Assembly: GCF_900106535.1 (NCBI RefSeq)
Contig: NZ_FNOH01000004.1
Coordinates: 1 to 64,000, forward strand
Origin: Myxococcus xanthus
GTDB lineage: Bacteria; Myxococcota; Myxococcia; Myxococcales; Myxococcaceae
Direction: 5' to 3'
Length of the DNA: 64,000 nucleotides
Shown here: positions 50,909-59,198 of the stretch, one piece after another
How the letters are laid out: every line of letters begins with the position of its first letter
Numbering within the stretch: the first letter of the stretch is position 1
Made by a program: the position numbers and the translations under genes
The notes under the pieces: model-generated
The model's database searches: none
The model's input: only the letters and a program-made list of their open reading frames with translations
Told to the model about the DNA's origin: nothing

Positions 50909-53900
50909 GTGAAACAACTCACTTCCCAGACTGAACTCCCTGTCCCTGGTGGCGAACTGGGCGAACTGCTGCGCTCGCACGATTGGAGCCGCACCCAACT
51001 TGGCCCCTACGAATCGTGGCCCCGCCCGCTGAAGGCCTTCGTCACCATGATTCTGGAGATGCCGGCCCCGGCCATCATCTTCTGGGGACACGAGCTCATC
51101 CAGGTCTACAACGACGGCTACGCGGTCATCATGGGCCCGCGCCATCCCCGTTACCTGGGCGCTACCTACCGCGAGTGCTGGCCCGACACCTATCCCGTCA
51201 TCTCGCCCTGGATGCGCAAGCTCCTGGCGACGGGCGAAGTGACGCAGGTGGCGAAGACCTACTTCATGCTCACCCGTTACGGGTTCAATGAAGAGGCCTA
51301 TTTCACCTTCGACTTCAGTCCCCTGCGGGACGACGCGGGCACCATCGCGGGCATCCTCCAGGTCGTCTTCGAGGTCACCGACGTCGTGCTCAGCGAACGC
51401 CGGCTGGCCACGATTCGCGCGCTGGCGCCCCGGGTGAACGGGCCTTCCGAGAGCGCCACCACGGATGCCATCCGGGCCCTGGCGGACAACCCCAAGGACA
51501 TCCCCTTCGCCCTCATCTACCACTGGGACGAGGGCGAACAGCGGCTGGAGCTGGCGGAGTCCACGGGGCTCGACGGGCTGGCGCAGCACGCCGTGGTGGA
51601 CCTGGGACGAATCACGGAGGCCACGAAGCAGGCCGTGGCGGCGAACGTCCCCGTCCTCCTGGAGTCGGTGCCATCCCTCCTGGGAGCCCGCCAGTTCGGC
51701 CCCTGGCCCGAGCCGACGGAGAAGGCGCTGGTGCTGCCCCTGCGCCGCACCCGCACGGACAGCCTCCGGGGCGTGGTCGTCCTGGGCATCAGCCCCCGGC
51801 TGCGCTTCGACGACACCTATCGCCAGTTCTTCGAGGACCTGGCGCGCGAGTTGGCCACCCACCTGGCCGTGGAGCAGGAAAAGCGCGCCGAGCGCGAGGC
51901 CTACACACACGCCAAGCAAGCCCGGGCCCAGGCCGAAGCGGAGGTGGCCCGGCGGGCCCAGGCGGAGGCCGCGCTCCGGGCCAGCGAGGAACGCCTGCGG
52001 ATGGCCCTGGCCGCCGGTCAGTTGGGCGTCGTGGAATTGCAGTACGAGCGCGGCGTGCTGTCGTGGGACGAGCGGGCCTTGCAGCACCTGGGCCTTCCCC
52101 CCGGCAAGTCTCCGACGCTGAAGGAAGCCGCGGCCCGGATTCATCCCGACGACGTGAACCGCGCACGGCGCACCATCGAACAGGCGCTGCGTCCGGGCGC
52201 GGAGGCGATTCGCCTGGAGTGCCGCGTGCAAGGCTGGGATGGCGTGCAGCGCTTCCTGCTGGCCATGGTGAAGACGCACTTCGACGCCCAGGGGCAGCCT
52301 GACCGCGTCGTCGGCGCCCTGCAGGACGTGACGGAGCAGCGGAGCGCTGAACGGGAACGCGAGCGGCTGGCCACCATTGTCGAACAATCCCCCGACTTCA
52401 TCGGCGTGGGAGACCCATCCGGCCGGGCGGTGTGGGTGAACGATGCGGGGCGGCGTCTGCTGGGCCTGGGACTGGATGAGGACATCACCCGGTACCACCT
52501 GCGGGACTTCTTCCTGGCCGAAGACCAGACCTACGTCGACGAACACATCGCCGCCGCCATCCTCCAGGGCGGCCGGCGGGAGGGAGCGTTCCGCTTCCGG
52601 CACTTCCCGACGGGCGAGCCCATCGCGGCGCAGTACCACACCTTCGCCCTGGTAGAGCACGACACCCAGCGGCAGATGGGCATCGCCACCGTCGGCCGCG
52701 ACATCCGCGCCCAGAAGCGGCTGGAAGCGGAGCGGGAGCGGTTGCTCGCCCGGGAGCGCGTGGCGCGCGAGGAGGCGGAGGAGGCCAACCGGCTCAAGGA
52801 CGAGTTCCTCGCCACCGTCTCCCATGAGCTGCGCACGCCGCTCACGGCGGTGCTTGGCTGGGTGCAGATGCTGCGGACCGGCACGCTGCCGCCAGAGAAG
52901 CGGGAGCGGGCGCTGGCCACCGTGGAGCGCAATGCCCGCGCCCAGGGGCAGCTCGTCGAGGACCTGCTCGACGTGAGCCGCATCATGACGGGCAAGCTGA
53001 AGCTGGACGTGTCGTCCGTCGACGTGAGCCAGGTCGTGGAGGCCGTGCTCGAGTCACTGCGGCCGGCCGCCGAGGCGAAGGGCATCCGCATCCAGGCCGC
53101 GCTCGATTCGGGCGGCACCATCATGGGCGACGTGAGCCGCCTGCAGCAGGTGGTGTGGAACCTGCTGTCCAACGCCGTGAAATTCACCCCCAAGGGAGGC
53201 CGCGTCCAGGTGCTGGTGGAGCGGCGGAACTCCTCGGTGGAAATCACGGTGGCCGACACGGGCCAGGGCATCTCCCCGCAGTTCCTGCCGCACGTGTTCG
53301 AGCGCTTCCGACAGGCCGACGGCAGCACCACGCGCAAGGCCGGTGGGCTCGGGCTGGGACTGGCCATCGTCCGGCACCTGGTGGAGTTGCACGGCGGCAC
53401 CGTGATGGCCACCAGCGAGGGCGAGGGCCGGGGGGCCACCTTCATCGTCAGCCTGCCGCAGGCCGTGGCGCTGAGGCGGGAGGTGCTGGTGCCCCCCACC
53501 CTCCGCGGCCCGTTGCAGGAGCAGGACATCCCCTGCCCGCCCCAGCTCGCGAGCCTGCGGGTGCTCGTGGTGGACGACGAGGAGGACACGCGTGAGCTGC
53601 TTCGCAGCATCATCGAGGCGTGTGGCGGCATCGTCACCACGGCCAGTTCTTCGGAGGACGCGCTGGCCGAGCTCCGCGAGGCCTCGTTCGATGTGCTCGT
53701 CTCCGACGTCGGCATGCCCGAGGAGGACGGGTACCGCTTCATTGCCCGCGTCCGGGCCCTGCCCGAGGAACAGGGTGGCGGCATCCCCGCGGTGGCCCTC
53801 ACGGCCTACACCCGCATGGAGGACCGGACGCGCGCGCTGCTCGCGGGCTTCACCACCCACGTGCCCAAACCCATCGAACCGGTGGAGCTGATGGCCGTCA

Positions 53901-53941
53901 TCGCCTCCATGTCCAACCGGGGCCCACCACGACGGGCCTGA
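50909..53941 (+). CDS. Soluble hybrid histidine kinase with PAS, GAF and receiver domains
   Basis: About 1010 aa from the GTG at 50909; the frame stays open to an ATG at 50708, but the extra 67 residues lack protein character. Domains: an N-terminal PAS-like sensor (about 20-150, LGPYESWPRPLKAFVTMIL, AIIFWGHELIQVYNDGYAVIMG), a GAF-like region (about 165-305), a coiled coil (about 310-355), two PAS domains (about 360-480 and 485-605), HisKA with H639 in SHELRTPL, HATPase_c (NLLSNAVKFTPKGG, DTGQGIS, GLGLGLAIVRHLVELHGG), and a C-terminal receiver with D933 in VSDVGMPEEDGY. No membrane helices are evident. The output partner is unknown. Confidence 0.9.
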   Translation: MKQLTSQTELPVPGGELGELLRSHDWSRTQLGPYESWPRPLKAFVTMILEMPAPAIIFWGHELIQVYNDGYAVIMGPRHPRYLGATYRECWPDTYPVISPWMRKLLATGEVTQVAKTYFMLTRYGFNEEAYFTFDFSPLRDDAGTIAGILQVVFEVTDVVLSERRLATIRALAPRVNGPSESATTDAIRALADNPKDIPFALIYHWDEGEQRLELAESTGLDGLAQHAVVDLGRITEATKQAVAANVPVLLESVPSLLGARQFGPWPEPTEKALVLPLRRTRTDSLRGVVVLGISPRLRFDDTYRQFFEDLARELATHLAVEQEKRAEREAYTHAKQARAQAEAEVARRAQAEAALRASEERLRMALAAGQLGVVELQYERGVLSWDERALQHLGLPPGKSPTLKEAAARIHPDDVNRARRTIEQALRPGAEAIRLECRVQGWDGVQRFLLAMVKTHFDAQGQPDRVVGALQDVTEQRSAERERERLATIVEQSPDFIGVGDPSGRAVWVNDAGRRLLGLGLDEDITRYHLRDFFLAEDQTYVDEHIAAAILQGGRREGAFRFRHFPTGEPIAAQYHTFALVEHDTQRQMGIATVGRDIRAQKRLEAERERLLARERVAREEAEEANRLKDEFLATVSHELRTPLTAVLGWVQMLRTGTLPPEKRERALATVERNARAQGQLVEDLLDVSRIMTGKLKLDVSSVDVSQVVEAVLESLRPAAEAKGIRIQAALDSGGTIMGDVSRLQQVVWNLLSNAVKFTPKGGRVQVLVERRNSSVEITVADTGQGISPQFLPHVFERFRQADGSTTRKAGGLGLGLAIVRHLVELHGGTVMATSEGEGRGATFIVSLPQAVALRREVLVPPTLRGPLQEQDIPCPPQLASLRVLVVDDEEDTRELLRSIIEACGGIVTTASSSEDALAELREASFDVLVSDVGMPEEDGYRFIARVRALPEEQGGGIPAVALTAYTRMEDRTRALLAGFTTHVPKPIEPVELMAVIASMSNRGPPRRA

Positions 53942-54061
53942 CAGGGCCTACCCCACGGGTGTGATTTTCATGGGGCGGCTGGCCCGTCTGGCCGCCCCGG
54001 GAATGTCAGACCCTTCCGGTAGTCTGCCTTCATTCCCGAAGCCGGAAAGGAAGGCCGAACC

Positions 54062-54742
54062 ATGACCGTCACCCGTGAGAGTCCGCGCGTTTCCGTCAAC
54101 AAGCTGGGCCAGTACCTCACCGCGACGCCGTCACTGCGAAAGCGCATCATCCAGGGCCAGAAGCACCCGGTGGACCCGCAGTACCTGCGCTACCCCGCCG
54201 CCGCCCAGGCCATCATCGAGTTCCTGTGCGAAGGCCGGGACGAGGTCATCCTCCGCTACCACCAGCGGCGGCTCCTCAACGCCCAGCCGGAATCCGATTA
54301 CGACGCGCACCGGCTGGCCCTGTGCGCGGAGGCGCTCCAGCGTTGCCTGGTGTCCGCGGGGGACCTGGCCACCCGCGCGATTGCCAGCCCCGTGGACGCG
54401 GACCTGCCGCCGCTGGCGCTGGCGGGCGTGGACATCAGCGTGCGCCCGGACGTGCTGCTGCGCAGCGTGGATGCCCAGGGGCTGATGCGCTCCGGGCTGC
54501 TGAAGCTCTACTTCTCCAAGCACACGCCGCTGGACGAGCGCTCCGGGCAGTACATCGCCACGGTGCTCCAGCGTTACGCCGAGGAGCGGCTGGAGCAGCG
54601 CGGCCCGGTGGACCCGCGGCTGGTGGGCGTGTTCGACGTCTTCGCGGGCCGACTCTTCCAGGCGCCCAAGGCCCAGCAGCGCCGGATGAACGACGTCCGG
54701 TTGGCGTGCGAGGAAATCGCCGCCCGGTGGGACGTCCACTGA
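54062..54742 (+). CDS. Protein of unknown function with possible PD-(D/E)XK-like core
   Basis: 226 aa. The N terminus carries SVNKLGQYLTATPSLRKRII, then RYPAAAQAIIEFLCEGRDE. A stretch ISVRPDVLLRSVDAQGLMRS followed by GLLKLYFSKHTPLDE has the acidic-then-Lys spacing of PD-(D/E)XK nuclease-like folds and of CRISPR- or repair-linked relatives, but the evidence is thin. It stands alone between the hybrid kinase and an ABC permease, followed by a terminator-like hairpin. Confidence 0.7.
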   Translation: MTVTRESPRVSVNKLGQYLTATPSLRKRIIQGQKHPVDPQYLRYPAAAQAIIEFLCEGRDEVILRYHQRRLLNAQPESDYDAHRLALCAEALQRCLVSAGDLATRAIASPVDADLPPLALAGVDISVRPDVLLRSVDAQGLMRSGLLKLYFSKHTPLDERSGQYIATVLQRYAEERLEQRGPVDPRLVGVFDVFAGRLFQAPKAQQRRMNDVRLACEEIAARWDVH

Positions 54743-54770
54743 CGCGCTGGTGAGCGGGCGTCCCGCCCCG

Positions 54771-54795
54771 GGCCTGTCCGCTTCCGGGACGGGCC
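54771..54795 (+). terminator. Terminator-like hairpin after the unknown gene
   Basis: GGCCTGTCC (54771-54779) pairs with GGACGGGCC (54787-54795) over a 7-nt loop with one T/G wobble. It is followed only by TTCCC, so termination would be weak or Rho-assisted. Confidence 0.4.
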
Positions 54796-54904
54796 TTCCC
54801 GCATTCGCGCACCCGCCTGGCTCGCTCAGGGAAGGACACCCTCCGGATGTCCGGCGGTTGCGCCCGCGAGGCGGTTGGCATGTCCTTCGCTCATGGCCGC
54901 AGCC

Positions 54905-57307
54905 ATGGATTCGCTCCTCCAGGACCTCCGCTACGCGATACGCACGCTGACACGAACCCCCGGCTTCACGCTGGCCGCGGGCCTCACGCTGGCGCTCGTC
55001 ATTGGGGCGAACGCCGTCCTGTTCAGCGCCATCCACGCGATGCTGCTGCGGCCCCTGCCCTTTCCCCTCCCCGAATCCCTGGTCCGTATCTGGTGCGTGC
55101 AGGAGTCGGTGAGCCACGCCTCGGTGGCGGCACCGGAGTTGCTCGGCTGGCGGGAGCATTCGAAGGGCTTCAGCCAGCTCGCGGGCTTCGGACGCACCAG
55201 CCTCAACCGGACGGGAACGGACGAGCCCGAGCGGGTGCGGGCGGCGCGCATCACCCCCAACTTCTTCTCCGTGTTGGGGGTGCAACCCGCGCAGGGGCGC
55301 GACCTGCGTGAAGAGGACGCGCCGCCCGGGGGTGACACCTCCGTGGTGTTGGTGAGCCATGGCTACTGGCAGCGGGCGCTCGGCGGCGTCCCGGACGTGG
55401 TGGGCCAGACGCTGGTGCTCAACGGCCGGAGCCACGCGGTGGTGGGCGTGCTGCCGGAGGACTTCTCGTTCCCCGAGTTCGCCGAGGACACGGATGTGTG
55501 GGTCCCCGAGTGGCAGGACCCACAGCGGCATGGCAACCACTACCAGTCGGTGCTGGGACGGTTGGCACCGGGCGTCTCACTGGAGGCGGCCCGAGCGGAC
55601 CTGGAGCGCGCGGCGCAGGGCATTGGCCACCCCGAGCCAGGGCAGAAGCGCCACACCGTGCGGGTGACGGGCTGGCAGGACCACCTCACGACGAACACGC
55701 GAGATGTGCTGTGGATGCTGTGGGTGGCGGTGGGCTTCGTGCTGCTCATCGCGTGCGCCAACGTGGCCAACCTCATGCTGGTGCGCACGTTGTCCCGGCA
55801 GCGGGATGGCGCCATCCGGGCGGCGCTGGGCGCCAGCCAGGGACGGCGGCTCCAGCAGTCCCTGGTGGAGAGCGTGCTGCTGTCCCTCTTCGGCGGCGTG
55901 CTGGGGCTCTTGCTGATGCTGTGGGGCATGGAACTGGTGCGCACCCTGCTGCCCGCCAGCATGCTGCGCGTGGCGCCGCTGGAGCTCAACGGCACCGTCC
56001 TGGGCTTCAGCGTGCTGCTGTCGGTGGGCACCGGCCTGCTCTTCGGCCTGGCGCCCGCGATGCATGCGTCGGGGATGAACGTGCTGCCCCTGCTGCGGCA
56101 ATCCGGCAGCGCCGTGGGCGCGCGCTCCGGGCATCCGCTGCGCAGCGCGCTCGTCATGGTGCAGCTCGCGCTCGCGCTGGTGCTGATGGTGGGCACGGGC
56201 CTCATCGTGCGCTCGCTGCAGAACATCCAGGCGGTGGACCCGGGTTTCGACGCGGAGGGGGTCGTCGGCGCGCAATTGACGCTCGCCCCCGACGCGTACC
56301 AGGAGGACGCGCGCAAGCGGGCCTTCTTCGAAGGCGTCGCGGAGCGGCTGATGGCGCGGCCCGGCATGGAAGCGGTGGGCTTCGTCAACGATGCCCCGCT
56401 GGGAGGCTCGAGCTCGAATGGTGACTTCATCCTGGAAGGGATGTCGGCCTCGCCCGGTGACCGCCACATCACGGCCTACCGGGTGGCCTCGCCCGGCTAC
56501 TTCTCCGCGTTGCGCATTGGCGTGCGGCAGGGCCGCGACTTCGGGCCCGAGGACACGGAGAAGAGCGCCCCCGTCATCATCGTCAACGAGGCCTTCGTCC
56601 AGAGGTACCTCGGTGGCGGGGATGCCCTGGGCCGGCGGGTGCGGCTGACCTGGAATGACCTGCAGCCGTTCCGGGAAATCATCGGCGTGGTGGAGGACGT
56701 CCGTCACGAGTCGCTCACCCAGCCCGCCACGCCCGAAAGCTATCTGCCCTATGCGCAGTTTCCCCTGCGAGCCATGACGATGCTGGTGCGCACCCAGGGG
56801 CCGCCCGCCTCGGCGCTGGCCGCGCTGCGCGAAGAGGTGAAGGCGGTGGACGCCCAGCAGCCCGTCTACGACTTGCTGCCCTTCACGGACCGGGTGGAGA
56901 AGCTCCTGCTGCGGCCCAGGGCCACGACGCGGCTGCTGGCGGCCTTCGCCGGGCTCGCCGTCATCCTGGCCGGCGTCGGTGTCTATGGCGTGCTGGCGTA
57001 TTCGGTGGGCCAGCGGACGCGAGAGCTAGGCATCCGGATGGCGCTGGGGGCCCATCCCCTCCAGGTGCTGCGGCTGGTGCTGAGCCAGGGGCTGTGGTTG
57101 ACGGCCCTGGGCGTGGGCGTGGGGCTCATCGCCGCGTATGGCGCCACCCGGTTCATGGCGGCGACGCTCTATGGCGTGGAGCCCTTCGCCCCGGACATCT
57201 TCCTGGGCGTGGCCGTGGCGCTGGCGGCCCTCTCCCTGCTGGCGTGCCTGGTGCCCGCGCTTCGCGCCAGCCGCGTCTCCCCGTCGGAGTCCCTGCGCGC
57301 GGACTAG
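54905..57307 (+). CDS. MacB-like ABC permease of the duplicated orphan (ADOP) type
   Basis: 800 aa from ATG 54905 (MDSLLQDLRYAIRTLTRTPG); ATG 54893 would add four residues. The two halves each contain a MacB periplasmic core (residues about 20-260 and 425-645) and an FtsX-like permease bundle (FVLLIACANVANLMLVRTLSRQRDGAIRAALGASQG, split across helices, and LAGVGVYGVLAYSVGQRTRELGIRMALGAHP). The opening DLRYAIRTLTRTPGFTLAAGLTLALVIGANAVLF (two segments) is characteristic of this orphan family. No ATPase gene is adjacent, as is common for ADOP proteins. It may export peptides or lipoproteins, or act in signalling. Confidence 0.88.
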   Translation: MDSLLQDLRYAIRTLTRTPGFTLAAGLTLALVIGANAVLFSAIHAMLLRPLPFPLPESLVRIWCVQESVSHASVAAPELLGWREHSKGFSQLAGFGRTSLNRTGTDEPERVRAARITPNFFSVLGVQPAQGRDLREEDAPPGGDTSVVLVSHGYWQRALGGVPDVVGQTLVLNGRSHAVVGVLPEDFSFPEFAEDTDVWVPEWQDPQRHGNHYQSVLGRLAPGVSLEAARADLERAAQGIGHPEPGQKRHTVRVTGWQDHLTTNTRDVLWMLWVAVGFVLLIACANVANLMLVRTLSRQRDGAIRAALGASQGRRLQQSLVESVLLSLFGGVLGLLLMLWGMELVRTLLPASMLRVAPLELNGTVLGFSVLLSVGTGLLFGLAPAMHASGMNVLPLLRQSGSAVGARSGHPLRSALVMVQLALALVLMVGTGLIVRSLQNIQAVDPGFDAEGVVGAQLTLAPDAYQEDARKRAFFEGVAERLMARPGMEAVGFVNDAPLGGSSSNGDFILEGMSASPGDRHITAYRVASPGYFSALRIGVRQGRDFGPEDTEKSAPVIIVNEAFVQRYLGGGDALGRRVRLTWNDLQPFREIIGVVEDVRHESLTQPATPESYLPYAQFPLRAMTMLVRTQGPPASALAALREEVKAVDAQQPVYDLLPFTDRVEKLLLRPRATTRLLAAFAGLAVILAGVGVYGVLAYSVGQRTRELGIRMALGAHPLQVLRLVLSQGLWLTALGVGVGLIAAYGATRFMAATLYGVEPFAPDIFLGVAVALAALSLLACLVPALRASRVSPSESLRAD

Positions 57308-57472
57308 GGCTCACGCCTGCTTCATCTGGGAAGGCCCCTTGCGCGGGGGGCGGGCATCCGGGCGGCCAGAACGGGCCCGCCGGGGAGCCACTTTCCGCCC
57401 CTGTTGGCCGGCGGACAGGGCTGGACAGCACCTGATATGGAATAAGCTGTTCCAGCTTCCGTCGGAGTAGAC

Positions 57473-58243
57473 GTGAACAAGCTCGCCAGCATCGCCGCCC
57501 TCTTCCTTGCCGCCACGGCGCTCGTGGTGGCCCTCTGGAGTCCACGTGAGACGGTGCAGGCTCCGCCCCCGTCCCCTCCGCCCGAGCAGCCCACCAGCGT
57601 CGCCGCGGACGTCATCAACCTGGAGCGCCGGGTCAAAGCCCTGGAGGACACGTCCATCAGCCTGTCCCGGCGGCTGATGGAGGTGGAGCGGCGCCCCACG
57701 TTGACGGCGGATGGGAAGGTGGTGGCCTCGCCGCCGCCCGCGGCGCTCGCGGCGGAGGTGGAGCAACTGCGCGCCGAGGTGCGCGGCATGGTCGCCGGCG
57801 AAGCGCTGAACTCCGAGGGCGGCCGCGACTACCTCAAGGACGCGGTGCGCAACGTCCAGAACGAGATGCGCAATGAGCAGCGCGCCGAGCGGCAGCAGCA
57901 GTGGCAGCAGGCGCAGGTTCAGCAGCAGGCGCAACAGCAGGAGCGCGTGCGCAAGTTCATCACCGACGCTCGGCTGAACTACACCCAGGAGCAGACGCTG
58001 TCGCGCCGGCTGGAGGCGGAGTCCACCAAGCGCCAGGCGCTCATGGAGGAGGTCCGCGCCGGCACGAAGACCGTGCGAGACATGCGCCAGGCGCTGCGCA
58101 CGGAGAGCCAGCAGACCGACCAGGAGATGAACGCCATCCTCGACGAAGGCCAGCGCTCCCAGTACCAGTCGCTGCGCCGCGAGGACCGGCCCGTGGGTGG
58201 CCCCCCGGGCGGTCAGCGCGGTGGCCAGGGCCGCGGCCGCTGA
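57473..58243 (+). CDS. Membrane-anchored Gln-rich coiled-coil protein
   Basis: 256 aa from a GTG at 57473, with GGAG upstream. A hydrophobic N terminus (LASIAALFLAATALVVALW) is a signal anchor or signal peptide. A Pro-rich spacer precedes a coiled coil (VINLERRVKALEDTSISLSR), and a second helical region rich in Gln and Arg (QQWQQAQVQQQAQQQERVRK) leads to a Gly/Arg tail. The later half, with RDMRQALRTESQQTDQEMNAIL, resembles periplasmic stress-type helical domains loosely. No family assigned. Confidence 0.72.
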   Translation: MNKLASIAALFLAATALVVALWSPRETVQAPPPSPPPEQPTSVAADVINLERRVKALEDTSISLSRRLMEVERRPTLTADGKVVASPPPAALAAEVEQLRAEVRGMVAGEALNSEGGRDYLKDAVRNVQNEMRNEQRAERQQQWQQAQVQQQAQQQERVRKFITDARLNYTQEQTLSRRLEAESTKRQALMEEVRAGTKTVRDMRQALRTESQQTDQEMNAILDEGQRSQYQSLRREDRPVGGPPGGQRGGQGRGR

Positions 58244-58257
58244 AGCGCCGTGACGAA

Positions 58258-58282
58258 GGCCCCCATCATTCGAATGGGGGCC
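58258..58282. terminator. Hairpin terminator overlapping the stop codon of the PLP gene
   Basis: GGCCCCCAT (58258-58266) and ATGGGGGCC (58274-58282) form a perfect 9-bp stem with a CATTCGA loop. It lies between converging genes: 15 bp after the coiled-coil gene and including the TGA of the minus-strand gene. No long T-tract. Confidence 0.6.
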
Positions 58283-59012
58283 TCGCGTTGTGGGAGATGA
58301 CGAGCACCTCCTCTGGCCGCCGCTCCGAGCGCGCCCAGGCCAGCAGCGCGGCGAGCGCGTCCACCGCCTTCGCATCCGCCGTCTCCAGGGGCACATCCTC
58401 GCGGTACGGATAGAAGAGGTCCTTGGAGCCCAGGCTCTGCTCCGCCCAGCGCCGCCAGCCGGGCATCGTCCTGCCGGACGCGGGTTGCAAGCCCACCACC
58501 TCGTAGCCCGCGGCGGAGAAGGGCCGGTACAGCCCCGCGACGGTGGCGCCCGTGCCGAAGCCACACACCACGCTGCGCACGGCGGGATACACGTCCTGGA
58601 CGATGTCGAGCAGCCGCGTGGTCCATGACTCCACGCTCTCCACCAGCGCGCCGTTGGCGAGCTGCCGGGGCCAGAACCAGCCCTGGCGCTCGTAGTCCAG
58701 CGCCAGCTCCCAGGCCTGCGTGAAGCCGTGCACGGTGCGCACCTCCCCACCAAAGCCGTTGGCGCGTAGGTACGCGGTGCCCATCGTGTCCGTGAGGGCC
58801 ACCACCGGCAGCCCGCGCTCGCGGCCCAGCGCATCCAGCGCCAGCGCCGACGACGCACCGGACAGCTCCACCAGGCCCTTTGTCTCCGCGGGCGCGGACT
58901 GGAGGTGATGGGAGAACGTCAGGTACTTCAGACTGCCCGCCGGAAGCGCTCCACCCCAGAGCACCACCGGCCCCCCCGGCCAGGGCCGTGACAAGGGAAA
59001 CACGACGCGCAT
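58266..59012 (-). CDS. Short PLP-dependent enzyme of the cysteine synthase/ACC deaminase fold
   Basis: 248 aa from the ATG at 59012, with GGAGG upstream. The likely PLP Lys is in AGSLKYLTFSHHL. Other fold-type II features are VELSGASSALALDALGRERGLPV and the phosphate-binding loop VVCGFGTGATVAGLYRPF. At 248 aa it is markedly shorter than cysteine synthases (about 300 aa or more). Specific reaction cannot be told; candidates are a cysteine/serine lyase or a D-cysteine desulfhydrase-like enzyme. Confidence 0.7.
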   Translation of the reverse strand: MRVVFPLSRPWPGGPVVLWGGALPAGSLKYLTFSHHLQSAPAETKGLVELSGASSALALDALGRERGLPVVALTDTMGTAYLRANGFGGEVRTVHGFTQAWELALDYERQGWFWPRQLANGALVESVESWTTRLLDIVQDVYPAVRSVVCGFGTGATVAGLYRPFSAAGYEVVGLQPASGRTMPGWRRWAEQSLGSKDLFYPYREDVPLETADAKAVDALAALLAWARSERRPEEVLVISHNARPPFE

Positions 59013-59198
59013 GCGTGAACCTCCATCCCCAACCTCCCCGGTGGGGACGTCCCACGCCAGCCGCGCGGCACCGGGGCTGTCCGGACGTGGACCCGAAGTC
59101 CGCCCGCTCACCGGCCCAGGACACTCGCCCCGGCCAGGAGGCTGAAGTGAAAAGCCTCTGGGGGAAGGCGGCTGTGCGATAGTCAGCGGCGGCTCCAC

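Noticed and set aside
57440-57465. Possible promoter/operator TGGAATAAGCTGTTCCA before the coiled-coil gene
   Set aside because: Arms are only 5 bp and the -35 is unconvincing; not enough to report as a feature.
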